From Paenibacillus auburnensis (GTDB lineage Bacteria > Bacillota > Bacilli > Paenibacillales > Paenibacillaceae): a DNA stretch of 64,000 nucleotides. The translations under genes were made by a program, and so were the position numbers. Shown here one piece after another: positions 1 to 8,334 of the stretch (within the stretch, counting starts at the first letter, position 1; every line of letters begins with the position of its first letter). The notes beneath the pieces were generated by a model. The model ran no database searches and was not told the DNA's origin. It saw nothing but the letters and a program-made list of their open reading frames with translations. The stretch covers positions 277,296-341,295 of the forward strand of contig NZ_CAKMMG010000005.1 of NCBI RefSeq assembly GCF_927798115.1. Direction: 5' to 3'.

Positions 1-942
1 ACCGGTACCAGCGCTAATCTTACAATCAGCCTCAAAATCGGCAGCAACCGTGCTTCCGTCAACGGTACAGTTAAGAAACTGACCGTAGCCCCTATTTCCA
101 GCAAAGGCACCACCTACGTCCCGCTCCGTTTTGTAGCTGAGGCTACCGGCGGCACTGCGGTCTGGGATGCTGCTAAAAGAAGTGTGAAGATCACCACTGC
201 TGCCTCAACAGCAGCAAGCGACGAGAAAGCAATTACAGCACTCATCAAGCAGGCCATTCAATACTATAATGAGGAAAAAGCCGTCAGCTACTACTCCCTT
301 GTGGATGACGGGGACAGCTATACGGATGAAGTCTCTTCCTTGAACGACTTTTTCAAGAATTATGATATGAAAACTACCATTGAGACTCTTAAAATCCTAA
401 GTATTCAAGGCGATGAAGCCACTGTCTACACCGTCGAGAATGAGATCCGGACCGGCGGATATTATATCCCGGATGAGAAGGTCGAATACCTGTACAATCT
501 CGTCCGCGTCAATGGTGTATGGAAAATTTCCGAAATCAATACACAGGAAAAGACCGTTCTGCTGACACGTGAACAAGGCATGAAATCCGCCGATATTCCG
601 CAAGGCTATGCAACCACCATCAAGGACAATCTCAACAAGTATTTCCAGGCAATGACGAGTGAGAACATCGACGGAACGATGGCTCAGATGAGCTCATACG
701 GGGAAGAGTACGATGCATCGAGCAAGGCGGATTTGCAGGATATTTTCGACAATTACGATCTTCAATATACACTGAATACCTCGAATATCTACTACTATGC
801 TTCGGATGAAGCCGCTGTTTATGCTGAAGTTACCGTAAAAGATGCCGAAACAGGGGAAACCTACGAACAGCCAATGGCCTTTCTGTTCTATCAATCGGAG
901 AGCGGCACTTGGACGATCGATGATTTCTACTATCTCGATTAG
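1..942 (+). CDS. Stalk-domain (copper amine oxidase N-terminal-like) protein, 5' end cut by window
   Basis: The reading frame is open from base 1, so the start lies outside the window. The first ~60 residues contain the Paenibacillus 'stalk' pattern (VNGTVKKL, then GTTYVPLRFVAEATGG, then WDAAKRSVKI), the copper-amine-oxidase N-terminal-like domain found in many secreted proteins of this genus. About 240 residues follow with two NTF2/SnoaL-like stretches, each an alpha segment then beta strands ending in a W-I/W-T-I motif (VNGVWKISEI; ESGTWTIDDF). A GTG at 184 is only an internal codon. It is probably secreted or wall-associated; no enzymatic residue is visible. It lies 53 bp upstream of an S41 protease that also carries stalk-like sequence, so the two may be co-transcribed. 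Confidence 0.8.
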   Translation, partial: TGTSANLTISLKIGSNRASVNGTVKKLTVAPISSKGTTYVPLRFVAEATGGTAVWDAAKRSVKITTAASTAASDEKAITALIKQAIQYYNEEKAVSYYSLVDDGDSYTDEVSSLNDFFKNYDMKTTIETLKILSIQGDEATVYTVENEIRTGGYYIPDEKVEYLYNLVRVNGVWKISEINTQEKTVLLTREQGMKSADIPQGYATTIKDNLNKYFQAMTSENIDGTMAQMSSYGEEYDASSKADLQDIFDNYDLQYTLNTSNIYYYASDEAAVYAEVTVKDAETGETYEQPMAFLFYQSESGTWTIDDFYYLD

Positions 943-1007
943 GCTGGCAGCAGGCTCGGAAGCATTGCAATCGCATCACCAAATAAACTCAAAGGGTGCA
1001 TCCACTA

Positions 1008-2450
1008 ATGAAATCAGCTAAAGTGATCACTGCTGTTCTCAGCGGCTGTCTGGCGCTGTCTGTTATGTTCTCGCCGGCAGCTCTGGCAGCCGACAACACG
1101 CAGACCTCTTCGAATACCGATCTGATTAATGAAATCATGCAGTATTTAGAAAACTATAATGTAGAAGGCGTTGATCAGGATACATTGATCCGCGGCGCGA
1201 TTGATGGAATGGTTAACACACTGGAGGATCCTTACAGCACCTACTTTACCAAAGAAGAAGCCGCTGAGTTTGAGAGTATGGTCGATCTTGAATATGTAGG
1301 CATTGGTGTCAGACTGGTATACACTCCTGTAACTAAAGAGCTATATATTGAAGAGGTTATTGCGGGTTCACCTGCTGAGCAGGCCGGTTTGAAACGCGGG
1401 GACACCATCCTCAAAATCAATGGCGTTGCGGTAAGTGACACTGCAGGTGATGAACTCGCCGGCACCGCGGGAACGAAGGTTTCCCTGCTTATCAGCAGAA
1501 ACGGCGCCAACAAAACCATCAGCGTGACCAGAAATGATATCACTTCGGCCTCAGTCACCGGACAAATCATTGGTGATCATACCGCCTATATCACGATTAC
1601 CGGTTTCAGCCAGAATGCTGATGAAGAATTCTCCACAGTTCTTGACAGCATGCGGGCAGCCGGTATGCAATCAATGGTTCTGGATTTACGCGATAATACA
1701 GGCGGTTATATGGATTCGGCCTATAATATTGCTTCTAAATTCATAGATTCAGGGATCATGATGTACACCTCCGATCAAAGCGGTGCACTGACTCCGGTAA
1801 CGATTACTGCCGGCAGCAAAATTGGCGTACCGGTGGTTGTACTCACCAATGAATTCACTGCCAGCGCTTCTGAAGCGTTGACAGGCGCCTTGCGGGACAA
1901 CAAGCTTGCAACCATTGTCGGTACCCGTTCTTACGGCAAAGCTCGGATCCAGAGCCTCCTTCCGGTCTCCAATGGTGACATGCTGAAGCTGACCACCATG
2001 AAGTATCTGACGCCGAATAAAGAAGACTTCAACCATATCGGACTGGCTCCGGATATTGAAGTAGAGGGCTCCACAGCTCAGCTGATCACCGCCTTGCAGA
2101 TTGCAGGTCTGACCAGCATCACTCTGGCTGGTGATAACCATATCCTGGACGTCAATGGTCATGCATTTGCCGGAAACCTGGGGTTGGTGAAGCAGGGAAA
2201 TAAGGTATATGCTTCGGCACGCGTGCTCGCAGCGCTTGTGGAAAGTGACATTACTTGGGATGCCAAGAACAAGAAGGTATTGCTCACGAACGGAGCCGGC
2301 AAAGCATTCGGCTTCACGCTGGCCTCCAAAGAAGCCATTTCCAAGGACTATGAAACATTGATTGAACTTGGTGCTTTCGCAAAGAAGTTTCCCGCATTCA
2401 CTTGGAGCTACGATGCTTCAACTAAACAATTGAAATTATCTGTTAAATAA
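1008..2450 (+). CDS. S41 family carboxyl-terminal processing peptidase (CtpA-like)
   Basis: Secreted serine protease of the CtpA/CtpB type that cleaves at or near protein C termini outside the membrane. An N-terminal signal peptide is followed by an S41 N-terminal helix region, a PDZ domain (YVGIGVRL, SPAEQAGLKRGDTILKING) and the peptidase core with the NEFTASASEALTGAL serine motif and the SYGKA lysine motif, giving the Ser-Lys dyad. The last ~100 residues resemble a degenerate stalk domain (DVNGHAFAGN, YASARVLAAL, WDAKNKKVLL). A GTG at 996 is in frame, but AAAGGGTG sits 10-12 bases before the ATG at 1008, which also begins a clean signal peptide (MKSAKVITAV), so I use 1008. 480 residues is normal for the family. 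The substrate is unknown. Confidence 0.9.
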   Translation: MKSAKVITAVLSGCLALSVMFSPAALAADNTQTSSNTDLINEIMQYLENYNVEGVDQDTLIRGAIDGMVNTLEDPYSTYFTKEEAAEFESMVDLEYVGIGVRLVYTPVTKELYIEEVIAGSPAEQAGLKRGDTILKINGVAVSDTAGDELAGTAGTKVSLLISRNGANKTISVTRNDITSASVTGQIIGDHTAYITITGFSQNADEEFSTVLDSMRAAGMQSMVLDLRDNTGGYMDSAYNIASKFIDSGIMMYTSDQSGALTPVTITAGSKIGVPVVVLTNEFTASASEALTGALRDNKLATIVGTRSYGKARIQSLLPVSNGDMLKLTTMKYLTPNKEDFNHIGLAPDIEVEGSTAQLITALQIAGLTSITLAGDNHILDVNGHAFAGNLGLVKQGNKVYASARVLAALVESDITWDAKNKKVLLTNGAGKAFGFTLASKEAISKDYETLIELGAFAKKFPAFTWSYDASTKQLKLSVK

Positions 2451-2472
2451 CATTTGCATCACACCGTAAGAC

Positions 2473-2523
2473 AAAAAGAGCACCTCATCACACCATTTAA
2501 ATGGCTGATGAGGTGCTCTTTTT
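2473..2523. terminator. Bidirectional rho-independent terminator
   Basis: Perfect 18-bp inverted repeat (2473-2490 with 2506-2523) flanked by A5 on one side and T5 on the other, 22 bp after the S41 stop and 12 bp from the end of the convergent yutD. It can end transcription on both strands. Confidence 0.92.
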
Positions 2524-2535
2524 GATAGACCGCCG

Positions 2536-3141
2536 TTAACTTGATGGGTTTTGCGGCGGATTCGGAGCCTGGTTGTGCGAGTGATTCGAACGTTGGTTGT
2601 GCTGTCTGCCTTGGGACTCTTTATGGTTCTTCTTGCCCTGTGAGTCCTTATTCCGGTGATTCCGACTCTGATGCTCGCGTACTGGTCTATCCTTGCTGGT
2701 ATGCTCTCTGGAGGGAGCCCCTCCATTCGTTGAGGATTTGGCTGGAGCCTCCCGCTGTTCTCCGACGGTTGCCGCCGGATCTGCGGATTCCTCTAAGGAC
2801 TCCTCTTCCGAGCCGGGTTCAGGAATTTCTTTGATCAGAATATCCTTAAAGGTACCCTCTTTCGGCAGTTCCTTCAGCTTATGCAGCACAAAATAGGCAC
2901 AGCCAAAGTTGCAATACTCATTAATATAATCCACCATGCCGGAAATCGCTGTATCCCGGTTCACCTTAGGGTGATTGTCCCGGTAAAAGCCCTTTAAGCG
3001 CAACTGGCTGTAGCCCCAGTCACCGATTATATAATCGTAACGGTCCAGGACCTCGCTGTAACGCCCGCGAAATGCCTCCGGGTTCCAGCCGTCTTTATGA
3101 TCGAGCATCAGCTCGTAACCTTTTCCACCTATAACGATCAA
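2536..3141 (-). CDS. yutD: YutD family protein with a basic, Asn/Gln/His-rich tail
   Basis: The N-terminal ~95 residues match the YutD (DUF1027) pattern: HKDGWNPEAFRGRYSE, YDYIIGDWGYSQLRLKGF and a closing EYCNFGCAYFVLHKL. The function of the family is not established; it is a small cytosolic protein usually found beside lipA in Bacillales, as here. The start is a TTG with AAAGGCAGG about 10 bases upstream, which agrees with where the family begins. After residue ~110 comes a ~90-residue low-complexity tail rich in Arg, Asn, His, Gln and Ser that typical YutD proteins lack, so this copy is about twice the normal length. It follows lipA on the same strand across a ~210-bp gap holding a large inverted repeat. 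Confidence 0.85.
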   Translation of the reverse strand: MIVIGGKGYELMLDHKDGWNPEAFRGRYSEVLDRYDYIIGDWGYSQLRLKGFYRDNHPKVNRDTAISGMVDYINEYCNFGCAYFVLHKLKELPKEGTFKDILIKEIPEPGSEEESLEESADPAATVGEQREAPAKSSTNGGAPSREHTSKDRPVREHQSRNHRNKDSQGKKNHKESQGRQHNQRSNHSHNQAPNPPQNPSS

Positions 3142-3178
3142 GCGTGTGTCGCCTGCCTTTCATTTTATCTGAGGGGGA

Positions 3179-3267
3179 GCGTTGATGGAGCCTGTCTTTC
3201 CGATGGATTTTGGATTTCCTGCCGCTCCTCCAATTCCAAAATCCCTCTCCATGACTCCCATCAACGC
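3179..3267 (-). repeat. Nested inverted repeat in the lipA-yutD gap
   Basis: Two nested dyads: GCGTTGATGG at 3179-3188 with CCATCAACGC at 3258-3267 (extendable across one bulge to an AG/CT pair), and GGATTTTGGA at 3205-3214 with TCCAAAATCC at 3235-3244. In RNA read on the minus strand this is one long interrupted hairpin ending ~40 bases before yutD. There is no following U run, so it is not a standard terminator. Confidence 0.6.
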
Positions 3268-3354
3268 GGGTGGTGTAGCAAACCCGAAGGTTAGTTGATC
3301 GCTCGCGCTCCAACCCCCACCTTTATTACCTTAAACCTTAAAATTCCGCAAGCC

Positions 3355-4257
3355 TTACAGGCTTACAGAACGCTCCTCACGGGTCTTAGCAGCGGACTTG
3401 ACCTGATCATGCGCATGGTACGAGCTGCGGACCAGCGGTCCTGCTTCCACATGACTGAAGCCGCGTTGCAGTCCCTCTTGCTTAAGCGCAGCGAATTCTT
3501 CCGGCGGATAGTATTTCACCACGTCCAGATGTTTGTCGGAAGGCTGCAGGTATTGCCCTAATGTCAATATATCACAATCTACTGCCCGCAGATCATCCAT
3601 GGCCTGCAGGATCTCGTCCCATTCCTCGCCTACGCCAAGCATGATGCTCGATTTGGTCGGAATATCCGGCTTCATCTCCTTGGCCCGGCGCAGCAGCTCC
3701 AGGGACCGGCGGTACTTGGCTTTCGCCCGTACACGGTCAGACATCCGCTCTACGGTTTCGATATTATGATTCAGAATATCCGGGCGGCTGTTCATGACAA
3801 TCTCCAGACTCTCCCGGTCTCCGAGAAAATCAGGAATCAGCACTTCCACACTGCATAGCGGAAGCCGCTTGCGGATAGCCGCCACGGTCTCGGCAAAGAT
3901 GCTGGCGCCTCCATCCTTCAGATCATCACGGGCTACACTGGTTACTACACAGTGCTTAAGCTTCATACCTTCTGCGGCCTCCGCAACGCGTTCCGGCTCG
4001 AGAAGATCAAGCTCCGTGGGCTGGCCTGTGTTAACAGCACAGAACCGGCAGGCACGTGTACAAATATCGCCAAGAATCATAAAGGTAGCCGTGCGGTTCG
4101 CCCAGCATTCATAAATATTCGGGCAGCGCGCTTCCTCACATACGGTATGTAAAGTTTTGGACCGCATCATGCCTTTAATATCCTGATAATTATCACCGGT
4201 CGTTAACTTGATTCTAATCCAGTCTGGCTTGGGCTGTTTGGCTGTTCGGTTAGTCAA
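3355..4257 (-). CDS. lipA: Lipoyl synthase
   Basis: Radical-SAM enzyme that inserts two sulfurs into octanoyl groups on lipoyl-carrier domains (E2 subunits, GcvH) to make lipoate in the cytosol. Both iron-sulfur clusters are visible: the auxiliary cluster motif CEEARCPNIYEC and the radical-SAM motif CTRACRFC, followed by GQPTELD and the typical SSIMLGVGE and LTLGQYLQPS segments. The track frame opens at a GTG (4278) with no Shine-Dalgarno; a TTG at 4257, 9 bases after GCGGGG, gives MTNRTAKQPKPDWIRIKL and a 300-residue protein, close to family length, so I prefer it. It is divergent from lytH, as in Bacillus lipA/lytH neighbourhoods. Confidence 0.95.
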   Translation of the reverse strand: MTNRTAKQPKPDWIRIKLTTGDNYQDIKGMMRSKTLHTVCEEARCPNIYECWANRTATFMILGDICTRACRFCAVNTGQPTELDLLEPERVAEAAEGMKLKHCVVTSVARDDLKDGGASIFAETVAAIRKRLPLCSVEVLIPDFLGDRESLEIVMNSRPDILNHNIETVERMSDRVRAKAKYRRSLELLRRAKEMKPDIPTKSSIMLGVGEEWDEILQAMDDLRAVDCDILTLGQYLQPSDKHLDVVKYYPPEEFAALKQEGLQRGFSHVEAGPLVRSSYHAHDQVKSAAKTREERSVSL

Positions 4258-4316
4258 AATAATAAACCCCGCTTTCACCTGAATATAAGTCTCATGGTTA
4301 AAAGTTGCTGCCTCAT

Positions 4317-4325
4317 ATTATAGCA
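4317..4325 (-). promoter_or_regulatory. Probable lipA extended -10 promoter
   Basis: On the minus strand this reads TGCTATAAT, an extended -10 (TGnTATAAT) ~60 bases before the lipA start, with no good -35. A perfect 12-bp palindrome AGGCAATTGCCT lies just upstream at 4334-4345 and could be an operator. Read on the plus strand, CATATTATA (4314-4322) also fits a SigK -10 (CATAnnnTA), but it is ~190 bases from lytH, so that is weak. Confidence 0.45.
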
Positions 4326-4512
4326 TGTGCAATAGGCAATTGCCTGTTTTTGTGAAATTTGCCTGACTAAATTTTATCTCTTCATTCAGGAGCTTTGGCA
4401 AAAACGGATAAAAAACAGCATTTTGCTTCAATCTATAACAAAAGCATCCGGCAGCTGCCTAAGCTAAGGCCGTTGCCGCCATTCCACGCCCGGATTATAG
4501 GAGGTAGTTATC

Positions 4513-5601
4513 ATGCTGGCCTTATTCAAAAAGACCCTACCATGGAGAACCGTATTGTGCCTGTCCGCAGCCGCAATGCTGTGGGGCGCAAGCCAGGCTG
4601 CCGCCGCTGAAGCCGCCCGGAGGGTCAACCTTCCTGCAGTCCAGTCCGGCAGCTCTTCCGCAGCAGGCGTAGCAGACCCTGCGGCAGCGCGAAAAGAATT
4701 GTATGAGCAGATGAGTGCAGCCACCGGCATTCCCTGGTTCCGCTTCGCTGCGATTGATCAATACGAACGGACCATCGCCAAGAAAAAAGTACCCGCAGAT
4801 GCTCTAGCATCCTCCCGCATTACCGCCATTAGCATTCCGGGTCCGGTATGGTCCGGCCCGTTGAATCCGGACCAGGCGGATACTTCTCCGGACTCGATCA
4901 GTTTCTTTGGCGGAATGGGGTATGACGGTTCTGGAGATGGCCTAGCTGATTCTTCTAACGATGCCGATCTGCTCTACAGCATGGCAAGACATCTGCTGAA
5001 ATACGGCAATTCTGCCAATGACTTCAGTATCGGCGTCTGGGAGTATTATCATAACGGCCGTGCCGCCCAGAGGGTGGCCCAGTTTGCCAAGCTGTATGAA
5101 CATTTCGGACGGCTCGATTTATCCGGCAGCGCCTTTCCGCTGCCCCTCGGAAATAACTATGCTTACCGCAGCACCTGGGGCACAGGCCGAAGCTGGGGAG
5201 GCGCCCGCATTCATGAGGGAACGGATCTTTTTGCCCCTCAAGGCCTGCCTGTACGCAGCACCTGCTTCGGCATCGTTGAGACTAAAGGGTGGAACCGCTA
5301 CGGCGGCTGGCGGATCGGCATACGGGATATTGAGAACCGCTACCACTATTACGCGCACTTATCCGGTTATGATAAGTCGGTCACACGCGGAGATATTGTA
5401 ACACCAGGCCAGATTATCGGCTGGGTAGGCAGCTCCGGCTACGGAAGCCCCGGCACTCAGGGCAAATTCCCTCCGCATCTGCATTACGGCATTTATCGTG
5501 ACCGCGGCATCACGGAATGGGCCTTTGATCCATATCCGCTGCTGAAGCAGTGGGAGAATCAGGAGTACCGGGCTCTGAGGAAAAATAAGAGGAGCAAATA
5601 A
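4513..5601 (+). CDS. lytH: M23 metallopeptidase, LytH-like (L-Ala-D-Glu endopeptidase)
   Basis: Secreted peptidoglycan hydrolase of the LytH/YunA type; in Bacillus subtilis LytH trims stem peptides in spore cortex during late sporulation. ATG at 4513 follows ATAGGAGGTAG. A signal peptide (residues 1-~32, ending ASQAAAAE) is followed by ~170 residues of LytH-specific sequence and a C-terminal M23 domain with zinc ligands in HEGTD and the HxH motif PHLHYGIY. The length of 362 residues is near B. subtilis LytH. The neighbours lipA and yutD on one side and yunB a few kilobases away support the assignment. It converges with the GH13 gene with only 22 bp between stops. Confidence 0.87.
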   Translation: MLALFKKTLPWRTVLCLSAAAMLWGASQAAAAEAARRVNLPAVQSGSSSAAGVADPAAARKELYEQMSAATGIPWFRFAAIDQYERTIAKKKVPADALASSRITAISIPGPVWSGPLNPDQADTSPDSISFFGGMGYDGSGDGLADSSNDADLLYSMARHLLKYGNSANDFSIGVWEYYHNGRAAQRVAQFAKLYEHFGRLDLSGSAFPLPLGNNYAYRSTWGTGRSWGGARIHEGTDLFAPQGLPVRSTCFGIVETKGWNRYGGWRIGIRDIENRYHYYAHLSGYDKSVTRGDIVTPGQIIGWVGSSGYGSPGTQGKFPPHLHYGIYRDRGITEWAFDPYPLLKQWENQEYRALRKNKRSK

Positions 5602-5623
5602 GCATTCGTCGACCTGGCGGGTT

Positions 5624-7324
5624 TCAGTACAGCAGTAAACAGCCGAAGGGTTCAATCTCCACGAGAATCCGACCAGAATTCCGGATGGTTGCCCCGCTGA
5701 GCAAGTCAGTCAGCACATTTTTGTCAGAACGGAGGCTGCATAGCTCAAGCTGGTAGGCATTCGGAGAATTATTAATGATCACGCCGATCTTATCCTGTTC
5801 CCAGCGCCGGACAAAACCAAGTACACCCCGCACTTCGTCTGTGAACCAGGGGCGGAAACTACCCTTTTGCAGGATGGTATGCTGTTTTCTCAGGGCAATC
5901 AGCGTCTTGTACCATTCATGCAGCTCCGCATTCTGCTCCTGCGCCTGCCAGAGCATGGGTTTCCGGCAGTGCGGATCGGTCGCTCCCTCCATGCCAACCT
6001 CGTCTCCGTAATAAATCATCGGAATACCGATATAGGTCAACTGAAAAAAAACAGCCAGCTTCATCCGCTTAAGCGCCGTGCCTTCCCGGTCCCAGCCGCG
6101 TCCATTCTCCTTGCAGGCTGTCAGGAAACGCTCTGTATCATGGCTTCCAAGCAGCTGGAACATGGCCGAGTTGGCCTGATCGTTGCATAGGGCTTCGGCA
6201 TGAAGCAGCTGCTCCATAAAGCGCGCCGGTCCGCCCGACTGCAGTGCAAAAAACTCCAGCACCGCCTCCCGCAGAACATAATTCATACCGCCGTCAAACT
6301 GGTCTCCCCTTAACCATGGGCCGGATGCATGCATAATTTCCCCGATCAGCAGCAGTTCAGGGAACTCCGCTTTCAGCTCCCGGCGCAGCCGTGTCCAGAA
6401 CTGCGGATTCACTTCATTTGCCACATCCAGACGCCAACCGTCGATTCCCGCCTCCCGCACCCAGTATTGGGCCACGGCAAGCATATAATCAGCTGTCGCG
6501 GGGTTATCCATATTCAGCTTAGGCATAGTGACTTCTGCTTTAGCGAAGGTCTCATAGTTAGGTGAGGGAAGCTGCCGGACCGGGTAGGAACGGATAAAGA
6601 ACCAGTCTTTATAGCGTGAATGCTCACCATGCTCCAGGACATCCTTGAACGCAAAAAACGTATCTCCCGCATGGTTGAACACCGCATCCAGCAATACTTT
6701 AATGCCATGGCGGTGCGCTTCTTCAACGAGTGCCTTAAGGTCGTCTATGCTGCCAAAGGCCGGATCAATCCGGTAATAATCCGAAGTATTGTATTTATGT
6801 TCAGAAGGTGACTCGAAGATAGGGGTCATGTATATAGCCGTTACTCCCAGCTCCTGGAGATACGGTATTTTCTCAGTGATACCCTGCAGGGTTCCGTGGT
6901 TGAAGCTGCTGGGGTATATCTGATAGACAACAGCCCCGGTGCTCCATGACGGCAGCTTCAGCGCCTCGGGCCTGTGCATATAAGCATACTGAAAAGACCC
7001 GGCATGCTCTCTGTTTCCAGCCACTCCCCTCTCTCCGAACCATACATACTCACCTGCCGGGTTCTGGGCATGAAACAAATATCTGCATTTACCGGTTTCC
7101 GTTAAAATGACGGCCTCATGAATCTCATAAGCACCGGCAGAACCGATCCGCTCCATCAGCAGCGGCTGTTCACTGCCGGGTGAATCATAACGGTCAGAAT
7201 GAATTACGGTACAGCATAACTGCTGGCCGCCTTGCACGAATAACCGCAGCTTCAATGCACCCGGGCCGGCGGGAAAAGCAAACGGGTCTTCGGCCGTATG
7301 ATAGAAAAACCAGTGTGTCGGCAT
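5624..7324 (-). CDS. GH13 alpha-glycosidase (maltogenic amylase / cyclomaltodextrinase / neopullulanase type)
   Basis: Cytosolic alpha-1,4-glucan hydrolase of the GH13_20 type. The first ~120 residues look like the CBM34 N-terminal domain of this subgroup (WFFYHTAEDPF, YLFHAQNPAGEYVWFGERG). The four GH13 signature regions are present: DAVFNHAG, GWRLDVANE (Asp nucleophile), LLIGEIMH (acid/base Glu) and LLGSHDTERF. There is no signal peptide, so it acts on imported maltodextrins or cyclodextrins. The longer frame to 7417 is rejected because the ATG at 7324 is preceded by AAAAGGAGACTGT at ideal spacing and begins the CBM34 domain. 566 residues is typical. It has its own promoter and operator-like palindrome and stands alone without a transporter. 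Confidence 0.9.
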   Translation of the reverse strand: MPTHWFFYHTAEDPFAFPAGPGALKLRLFVQGGQQLCCTVIHSDRYDSPGSEQPLLMERIGSAGAYEIHEAVILTETGKCRYLFHAQNPAGEYVWFGERGVAGNREHAGSFQYAYMHRPEALKLPSWSTGAVVYQIYPSSFNHGTLQGITEKIPYLQELGVTAIYMTPIFESPSEHKYNTSDYYRIDPAFGSIDDLKALVEEAHRHGIKVLLDAVFNHAGDTFFAFKDVLEHGEHSRYKDWFFIRSYPVRQLPSPNYETFAKAEVTMPKLNMDNPATADYMLAVAQYWVREAGIDGWRLDVANEVNPQFWTRLRRELKAEFPELLLIGEIMHASGPWLRGDQFDGGMNYVLREAVLEFFALQSGGPARFMEQLLHAEALCNDQANSAMFQLLGSHDTERFLTACKENGRGWDREGTALKRMKLAVFFQLTYIGIPMIYYGDEVGMEGATDPHCRKPMLWQAQEQNAELHEWYKTLIALRKQHTILQKGSFRPWFTDEVRGVLGFVRRWEQDKIGVIINNSPNAYQLELCSLRSDKNVLTDLLSGATIRNSGRILVEIEPFGCLLLY

Positions 7325-7398
7325 GTTTATACAGTCTCCTTTTGAAGGGATGATTAATCCGGTTCTGTTGATATAAAATGAACTATTTCCCGATTCTA

Positions 7399-7412
7399 GG
7401 AAACCGGTTTCC
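7399..7412. promoter_or_regulatory. LacI-type operator palindrome for the GH13 gene
   Basis: Perfect 14-bp palindrome GGAAACCGGTTTCC with the central CG typical of LacI-family operators, lying just downstream of the predicted -10, where a bound repressor would block transcription. The cognate regulator is not in this part of the window. Confidence 0.55.
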
Positions 7413-7420
7413 CTCAATCG

Positions 7421-7449
7421 AAATTAACATGTGCTGGATATGTTGTCAA
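7421..7449 (-). promoter_or_regulatory. SigA-type promoter of the GH13 gene
   Basis: On the minus strand TTGACA (7444-7449) is followed after 17 bases by TAATTT (7421-7426), ~100 bases upstream of the ATG. Confidence 0.6.
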
Positions 7450-7478
7450 TGTAATTCAGACGTATGCCATACAACAAA

Positions 7479-7510
7479 AGCCTATTCCACAGACTGTTGT
7501 GAAATAGGCT
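7479..7510 (-). terminator. Terminator after the alpha/beta hydrolase gene
   Basis: AGCCTATT (7479-7486) pairs with AATAGGCT (7503-7510), and CACA with TGTG inside. On the minus strand the stem is followed by TTTTGTTGT. It lies 40 bp past the stop at 7550. Confidence 0.75.
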
Positions 7511-7549
7511 CTACCTGGAGTATACCGTTGTACTTAGGTTCCATCTTCG

Positions 7550-8218
7550 TCATGAAGCTCCCGAGCTTTCAATGAATTGCAGTACTTCGTTCATTACCCG
7601 CTTACTGTCGTTGCAATGGCAGAGCATATGGCCGCTTTTTTCTATCATGAGCACCTGCTTATGCTCGGAGGGAATGGTCTGCTGAAGAAAGCCTGCGCTT
7701 TTGGTCTTGACCAGGTGGTCCCTTTTGCCCTGCACGATCAGGGTGGGAATTGTTATTTGCGGATAGATGTCAAAGCTTTCACGGACGAGCCGCTGAAATT
7801 CCCGGGTGGCCTTTGCGGGTGTGGAGCCGAATTTGCTGAAGTAATTCTTAAGCATGGTGAGGCTGCCCAGCGTTCTCAGAATCTCCAGCGGATTCAGCGG
7901 GAATACAGGCGTTGACAGCAGTGTGAGTGATTTGATACAGGCCGGATATTGCACAGACAGATGGGAGGCGATCAGCGCACCAGTGGAAAAACCGATAAGA
8001 TGAACCGCCTCATAATCATCAAGCAGCTTATTCAATTCATCTTCAGCACTTTTCTGCCAGTCAAACCGGTCTGACTGCAGCAGATCCTGTCTGCTGCCGC
8101 CATGGCCCTTCAATGTAAACGTCCGGGAGTGGTAATTATGCTGCTCCATAAACTGTGACAACGGGGAGATTTCATATTCGCCGCCGGTGAAGCCGTGAAT
8201 GAACAAACAGCCGTTCAT
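7550..8218 (-). CDS. Alpha/beta hydrolase (carboxylesterase Est30 / monoacylglycerol lipase type)
   Basis: Small cytosolic serine hydrolase, 222 residues, beginning directly with the oxyanion motif (LFIHGFTGG). The nucleophile elbow is GFSTG with Ser78, and the remaining triad residues fit Asp167 in QGKRDHLV and His197 in EKSGHMLC. This layout and size fit the Est30-like carboxylesterases and short monoglyceride lipases of Bacillales. The start ATG follows AAGAGGACAGG. No partner gene is obvious; it is monocistronic with its own terminator. The physiological substrate cannot be read from the sequence. Confidence 0.85.
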   Translation of the reverse strand: MNGCLFIHGFTGGEYEISPLSQFMEQHNYHSRTFTLKGHGGSRQDLLQSDRFDWQKSAEDELNKLLDDYEAVHLIGFSTGALIASHLSVQYPACIKSLTLLSTPVFPLNPLEILRTLGSLTMLKNYFSKFGSTPAKATREFQRLVRESFDIYPQITIPTLIVQGKRDHLVKTKSAGFLQQTIPSEHKQVLMIEKSGHMLCHCNDSKRVMNEVLQFIESSGAS

Positions 8219-8293
8219 GACCTGTCCTCTTTTCCTATAGGGGATTTACCGCAGACTTCGGGTTTTACGGCTTATTTTATCCATTTATTGAAA

Positions 8294-8328
8294 ATTAAAC
8301 CTTAACGGTGTAATCGTCAAGGTTTAAT
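8294..8328 (-). terminator. Terminator after yunB
   Basis: ATTAAACCTT (8294-8303) pairs with AAGGTTTAAT (8319-8328), with ACG/CGT pairing inside. On the minus strand the stem runs into TTTTCAAT just beyond the yunB stop. Confidence 0.8.
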
Positions 8329-8334
8329 TCATGG

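Noticed and set aside
4314..4322. SigK promoter for lytH
   Set aside because: CATATTATA fits the SigK -10, but it is ~190 bases from the lytH start with no matching -35 and is better explained as the complement of the lipA extended -10.
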